NCBI GenBank assembly: GCA_027038385.1
Contig: JALVXE010000151.1
Span: forward strand, 1 to 8,497
DNA length: 8,497 nt
Direction of reading: 5' to 3'
Source of the DNA: Thermotogaceae bacterium
Lineage (GTDB): Bacteria > Thermotogota > Thermotogae > Thermotogales > Thermotogaceae
Part shown: positions 5,904 through 8,497 of the stretch, piece after piece
Numbering within the stretch: position 1 is the stretch's first letter
How the letters are laid out: each line of letters starts with the position of its first letter
Translations under genes and position numbers: made by a program
Notes under the pieces: generated by a model
What the model saw: only the letters and a program-made list of their open reading frames with translations
What the model was told of the DNA's origin: nothing
The model's database searches: none

Positions 5904-6003
5904 GAAAGCCGGCTAATTTAAAAAAATGAAACATGTCAAGGTTATCCATTTTTATTCTATCACAGAGGTGCAGGACAACAATCGGATTAAATCAAAGAGA
6001 AAA

Positions 6004-6012
6004 TGTTAAAAT
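6004..6012 (+). promoter_or_regulatory. Candidate extended -10 promoter of malG
   Basis: TGTTAAAAT, identical to the element facing the other way. The -35 region (GGATTA near 5984-5989) is weak. Transcription would start near 6019, exactly at the GGAGGTGG ribosome-binding site, giving a leader of only about 12 bases before TTG 6031. Confidence 0.45.
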
Positions 6013-6030
6013 GCTCATGGAGGTGGTCGT

Positions 6031-8481
6031 TTGAGAAAAAGGTTCCACATTATAACGCACACTCTGATGATCGCGCTGATAGTGATCATACTCTTCCCAG
6101 TTGTTTGGGTGGTTATGACTTCGATAAGAAGGGATAACGCCGCGTTCTCACCCAAGCTCTTTTCATCGAACATAACAATCCAGCACTATAAGGATCTCCT
6201 CCTCCCCCCGAGAAACGTTCCAGTCTTGGTATCAGAGCTCGGAAACGCAATTTCTCTCTCGGATCCATTTAAAGGTGATCAAAAAAGAGCGGAAGAGGTC
6301 ATCGAGAAGGATATACGAAGGCTATCTGAATACAACTCCAAGACAAGATCCATATCAAAGTTCGTAGAAAATCATGAGAAATCTTTGAGCAGGGATGCAG
6401 AGGACTCCGCAAAAGCAGAACTCAAAACTTTTAAAAGAAAGCTCTTGGCCATTTTCAGCGATGTCGATAACGAGATCGATCCAGTGGCGGCTATATACGT
6501 AAAGGAGCATCTTGGAAAGAATGGAGCTTGGATAAAAAAAATAGCTTCTGAGAAGGATTACTCAGATTATGAGAAGACCATAGGCAGGTTCCTGAGAAAA
6601 GAAGGAAAATTAAGTCAGTCCATAGAGGAGCTCAAGGGGGAAATTAGCTCGATAAAGGGCCAGCTTTCTGAAGAATCGATGAAGTCCGTGAACGTTCTAA
6701 ACGAGATAAAAACCCTTGAGCCTGACTTGGAAAAGATAAATGGCATATTGAAAAGTCTTTCCAGACTACCGAGTGGTTATCATCCGGATTTGAAAAGCGT
6801 ATCTGAGGATATCAAGAAGCTTGTGAAGGAAATGGAGGACTTCGAGGATCTCTCCAGCATTAGAAAAATCCTGAAAGAAATTCTGGAGAATCTCGGTTCC
6901 CTAAAGGTATCCAGTGATTCTGAAGGAGCTTTCAAGAGCGCCGAGATTCAACTGGAAACCCTGTTGAGAGACTTGAAGGCTCAGGTTGACGAATTTCGAA
7001 AGAGCTATGAAAAACTGGAAAGTTTAGAAAAAGAACTCTCCTATAAGAGTGCTGAACTGAAAAAACTGCAGAAAGATCTGAAATACACAAAAAGCACTAT
7101 TGAGAAGTTTGAATCGAGCCACTCGAAGGGAATAAAGAAGGCCTATCTCTTCTATCTCAAGTGGAAACTACTCAGCATAGCGAACTTTCCGGACATGGTA
7201 AGAAGCTGGAAAGGAGATTACCTGAGTGAAGCAGCGAAAATCTTCGGGGTTAAAACCTTCATAAGTGTTAAGAAATGCCTCATAAGGATGAGAAGATTGA
7301 AAGGAAAAAGGCTGGAGAATGAGAAAGCGGAGTGTGCAAAGAAGATCCTCAAAAAGATCGATGAGATTTCGGTGATCAGCAAGTTGAACGAGACCATCAG
7401 AAGAGAGATCCCCTACGTCGAAAACCTCGGAATAGATGAAAGCCCATTTGACTCAATTATGAACGACTCCGAATGGGCAAGTGATTACTTGAGATTCCGG
7501 GATTCATCGGAGAAACTGATAACTTATCTCCGATCCCTGTTAGAGGAATTTCAAAAAGAGGTCTCATCGCTCTCTGAAAAGTGGAGAACACTTCTTGACA
7601 TATCGAAATCTGGAATACCGATAGTGCCGAGCGAGATAACGAAGATGAACGAGGTTCTCAGCACGGTTTACGAGTCCAAGGTCAGTGGAGCGCTTGGAAT
7701 ATCCATGAGGGAAGCCAGAATGCTTGCAGATGATTTTCCCGTGAAAAGGGACAGGAAGATCTTCAAAGAAATAGATTCAAAGCTTTACTCACTCCAGCAG
7801 ATCTGGAAGAAAAAACCAAGGCATTTCTTCTTGAGATGGGTGATGAACTCGGTAATAGTTGCAAGTTCAGTCGCGGTGATAACCACCGTGATAACAGCAC
7901 TCGCAGCCTATCCGTTCAGCAGGATGAGGTTTTTCGGTAGAAGGTATGGAATAATGGCATTGCTTCTGATACAGATGTTTCCGTCGATAATGTACATGGT
8001 GGCTCTCTACGGAATGCTGGCTTTCCTAGGCAAGATCGTCCCGTGGCTTGGACTCGACACACTCGGTGGACTTACCTTCGTTTACCTTGGAAACATCGCG
8101 TTCAACATGTTCTTGATAAAGGGATTCTACGATACCATACCGTCGTCCCTGGAAGAAAGCGCAATGATAGATGGTGCCACGAGGTTTCAGACTTTTTGGA
8201 AGATAGTTTTGCCGCTCTCAAAACCCATCCTAGCAGTCGTCCTCATATTGACCTTCATGGGAACCTTCAACGAGTACGTTCTCGCAAGGATAGTTCTTCA
8301 AGATGTCAGAAAGTACACGTACGCTCTGGGGCTTTGGCAGTTCACCGTCGGGCCATTTGAAACCGAGTGGGGACTCTTCACTGCTGCGGCACTTCTTGGA
8401 ATGATACCCATGGTTGCGCTATTCTTGTCCATGCAGAGATTCCTGATAAGCGGGTTGACGAAAGGAGCTGTCAAGGGATGA
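6031..8481 (+). CDS. malG: MalG-type maltose/maltodextrin ABC transporter permease with a giant extracytoplasmic insertion
   Basis: Inner-membrane subunit of a maltose/maltodextrin importer, normally paired with MalF, two MalK ATPases and the binding protein MalE. It has 816 residues, against about 296 for E. coli MalG. TM1 (7-30) and the following SIRRDNAAFSP segment match the MalG N terminus, and residues 602-816 match its core nearly throughout: NSVIVA, AYPFSRMRF, IQMFPS, VALYG, GLDTLGG, FVYLG. The EAA coupling loop that contacts the ATPase reads SLEESAMIDGA then IVLPLSKP (706-732). The C terminus SGLTKGAVKG mirrors E. coli SGLTAGGVKG-like ends. About 540 residues are inserted in the loop after TM1. 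TTG 6031 is the start, with GGAGGTG at 6019-6025. Its stop overlaps a following ATG (ATGA). MalF and MalE genes are not upstream. The permease identity is firm; the sugar is inferred from similarity. Confidence 0.92.
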   Translation: MRKRFHIITHTLMIALIVIILFPVVWVVMTSIRRDNAAFSPKLFSSNITIQHYKDLLLPPRNVPVLVSELGNAISLSDPFKGDQKRAEEVIEKDIRRLSEYNSKTRSISKFVENHEKSLSRDAEDSAKAELKTFKRKLLAIFSDVDNEIDPVAAIYVKEHLGKNGAWIKKIASEKDYSDYEKTIGRFLRKEGKLSQSIEELKGEISSIKGQLSEESMKSVNVLNEIKTLEPDLEKINGILKSLSRLPSGYHPDLKSVSEDIKKLVKEMEDFEDLSSIRKILKEILENLGSLKVSSDSEGAFKSAEIQLETLLRDLKAQVDEFRKSYEKLESLEKELSYKSAELKKLQKDLKYTKSTIEKFESSHSKGIKKAYLFYLKWKLLSIANFPDMVRSWKGDYLSEAAKIFGVKTFISVKKCLIRMRRLKGKRLENEKAECAKKILKKIDEISVISKLNETIRREIPYVENLGIDESPFDSIMNDSEWASDYLRFRDSSEKLITYLRSLLEEFQKEVSSLSEKWRTLLDISKSGIPIVPSEITKMNEVLSTVYESKVSGALGISMREARMLADDFPVKRDRKIFKEIDSKLYSLQQIWKKKPRHFFLRWVMNSVIVASSVAVITTVITALAAYPFSRMRFFGRRYGIMALLLIQMFPSIMYMVALYGMLAFLGKIVPWLGLDTLGGLTFVYLGNIAFNMFLIKGFYDTIPSSLEESAMIDGATRFQTFWKIVLPLSKPILAVVLILTFMGTFNEYVLARIVLQDVRKYTYALGLWQFTVGPFETEWGLFTAAALLGMIPMVALFLSMQRFLISGLTKGAVKG
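6199..7830 (+). other. Coiled-coil-rich insertion domain in the first extracytoplasmic loop of MalG (residues about 57-600)
   Basis: Between KDLL (residues 54-57) and the second membrane segment (RWVMNS, 602-607) lies a hydrophilic, Lys/Glu/Ser/Leu-rich region with no evident membrane span. Heptad-like stretches occur at roughly 190-245, 255-290, 305-362 and 490-520 (for example LEKELSYKSAELKKLQKDL at 332-350). The segment 367-393 (FYLKWKLLSIANF) is more aromatic, and only two Cys occur, C416 and C435. By MalG topology it lies outside the cytoplasmic membrane. I recognise no known domain. The reading frame is continuous from TM1 to the core, so it is a true insertion, not two genes. Confidence 0.8.
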
Positions 8482-8497
8482 GGAAAATCCCAGGTGA
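8478..8497 (+). CDS. Start of a downstream gene, cut by the window edge
   Basis: ATG 8478 overlaps the malG stop as ATGA, the usual sign of translational coupling. GGAG at 8463-8466 lies about 11 bases upstream, with AAGGG closer. Only six full codons (MRKIPG) are visible, so no product can be named; the open frame could still end just past the edge. Confidence 0.45.

Larger units (their letters stand above)
5855..6030. promoter_or_regulatory. Divergent intergenic region between the glycosylase unit and malG
   Basis: 176 bases, AT-rich, with no gene seen. It holds a candidate promoter for each side, each with the same extended -10 9-mer TGTTAAAAT. An 8-base palindrome AGCCGGCT lies at 5907-5914, between the -10 and the -35 zone of the minus-strand promoter, and a minus-strand TTGACA occurs at 5939-5934 followed after 17 bases by the poor TTAGCC. 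I saw no LacI-type sugar-repressor operator and no intrinsic terminator. Confidence 0.7.

Noticed and set aside
5940..6030. LacI/MalR-type sugar operator upstream of malG
   Set aside because: No palindrome with a central CG and A/T arms of the usual type could be seen.
6031..8481. Gene fusion or frameshift artefact joining a coiled-coil protein to MalG
   Set aside because: The MalG N terminus (TM1 and the following segment) precedes the insert and the core follows it in the same frame, so an insertion into one gene explains it better than end-to-end fusion.

Overview
The window looks like a chromosomal segment of a thermophilic bacterium of the Thermotogae (Thermotoga/Pseudothermotoga-like). 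The basis is protein resemblance and gene order, not a database search. The family-4 uracil-DNA glycosylase, DtxR-like regulator and GalE run in the same order as I remember for Thermotoga maritima TM0511-TM0510-TM0509. A butyrate kinase / phosphate butyryltransferase / butyrate kinase triad is also known from Thermotoga. Genes are tightly packed, GTG and TTG starts are common, and ribosome-binding sites are long, some matching nine or more bases of the usual 16S rRNA 3' end.

Bases 1-5854 hold minus-strand genes only. Read in the direction of transcription they form two blocks. The upstream block (5854 down to 3851) encodes uracil-DNA glycosylase, a DtxR/MntR-like regulator and a UDP-glucose 4-epimerase-type protein, separated by 12 and 3 bases. 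The downstream block (3703 down to beyond the left edge) encodes a PLP aminotransferase, a butyrate kinase, a phosphate butyryltransferase and a second butyrate kinase cut by the window edge; gaps are 4, 2 and 9 bases. These enzymes fit amino-acid fermentation: amino acid to 2-oxoacid, then (by a 2-oxoacid:ferredoxin oxidoreductase not in this window) acyl-CoA, then acyl-phosphate, then organic acid plus ATP.

The 147-base junction between the blocks is the most interesting non-coding stretch. A 28-codon reading frame starts on the galE stop codon (TAATG), is rich in Val, Leu and Ile codons, and ends with a TGA whose last base is the first base of a perfect 10-bp hairpin followed by a U-rich tract. 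Only about 25 bases lie between that tract and the aminotransferase start. The layout resembles a leader-peptide attenuator for the amino-acid operon. The main rival is a plain galE terminator overlapped by the next promoter.

Bases 5855-6030 are a divergent promoter region with the same 9-mer, TGTTAAAAT, facing each way. From 6031 the plus strand encodes an 816-residue MalG-type maltose ABC permease. Its core aligns by eye with the roughly 300-residue E. coli MalG, but about 540 extra, largely helical and coiled-coil-like residues sit in the first extracytoplasmic loop. No malF or malE precedes it. A further gene starts at an ATGA overlap and runs off the right edge. I saw no RNA genes, CRISPR arrays, insertion sequences or long repeats.
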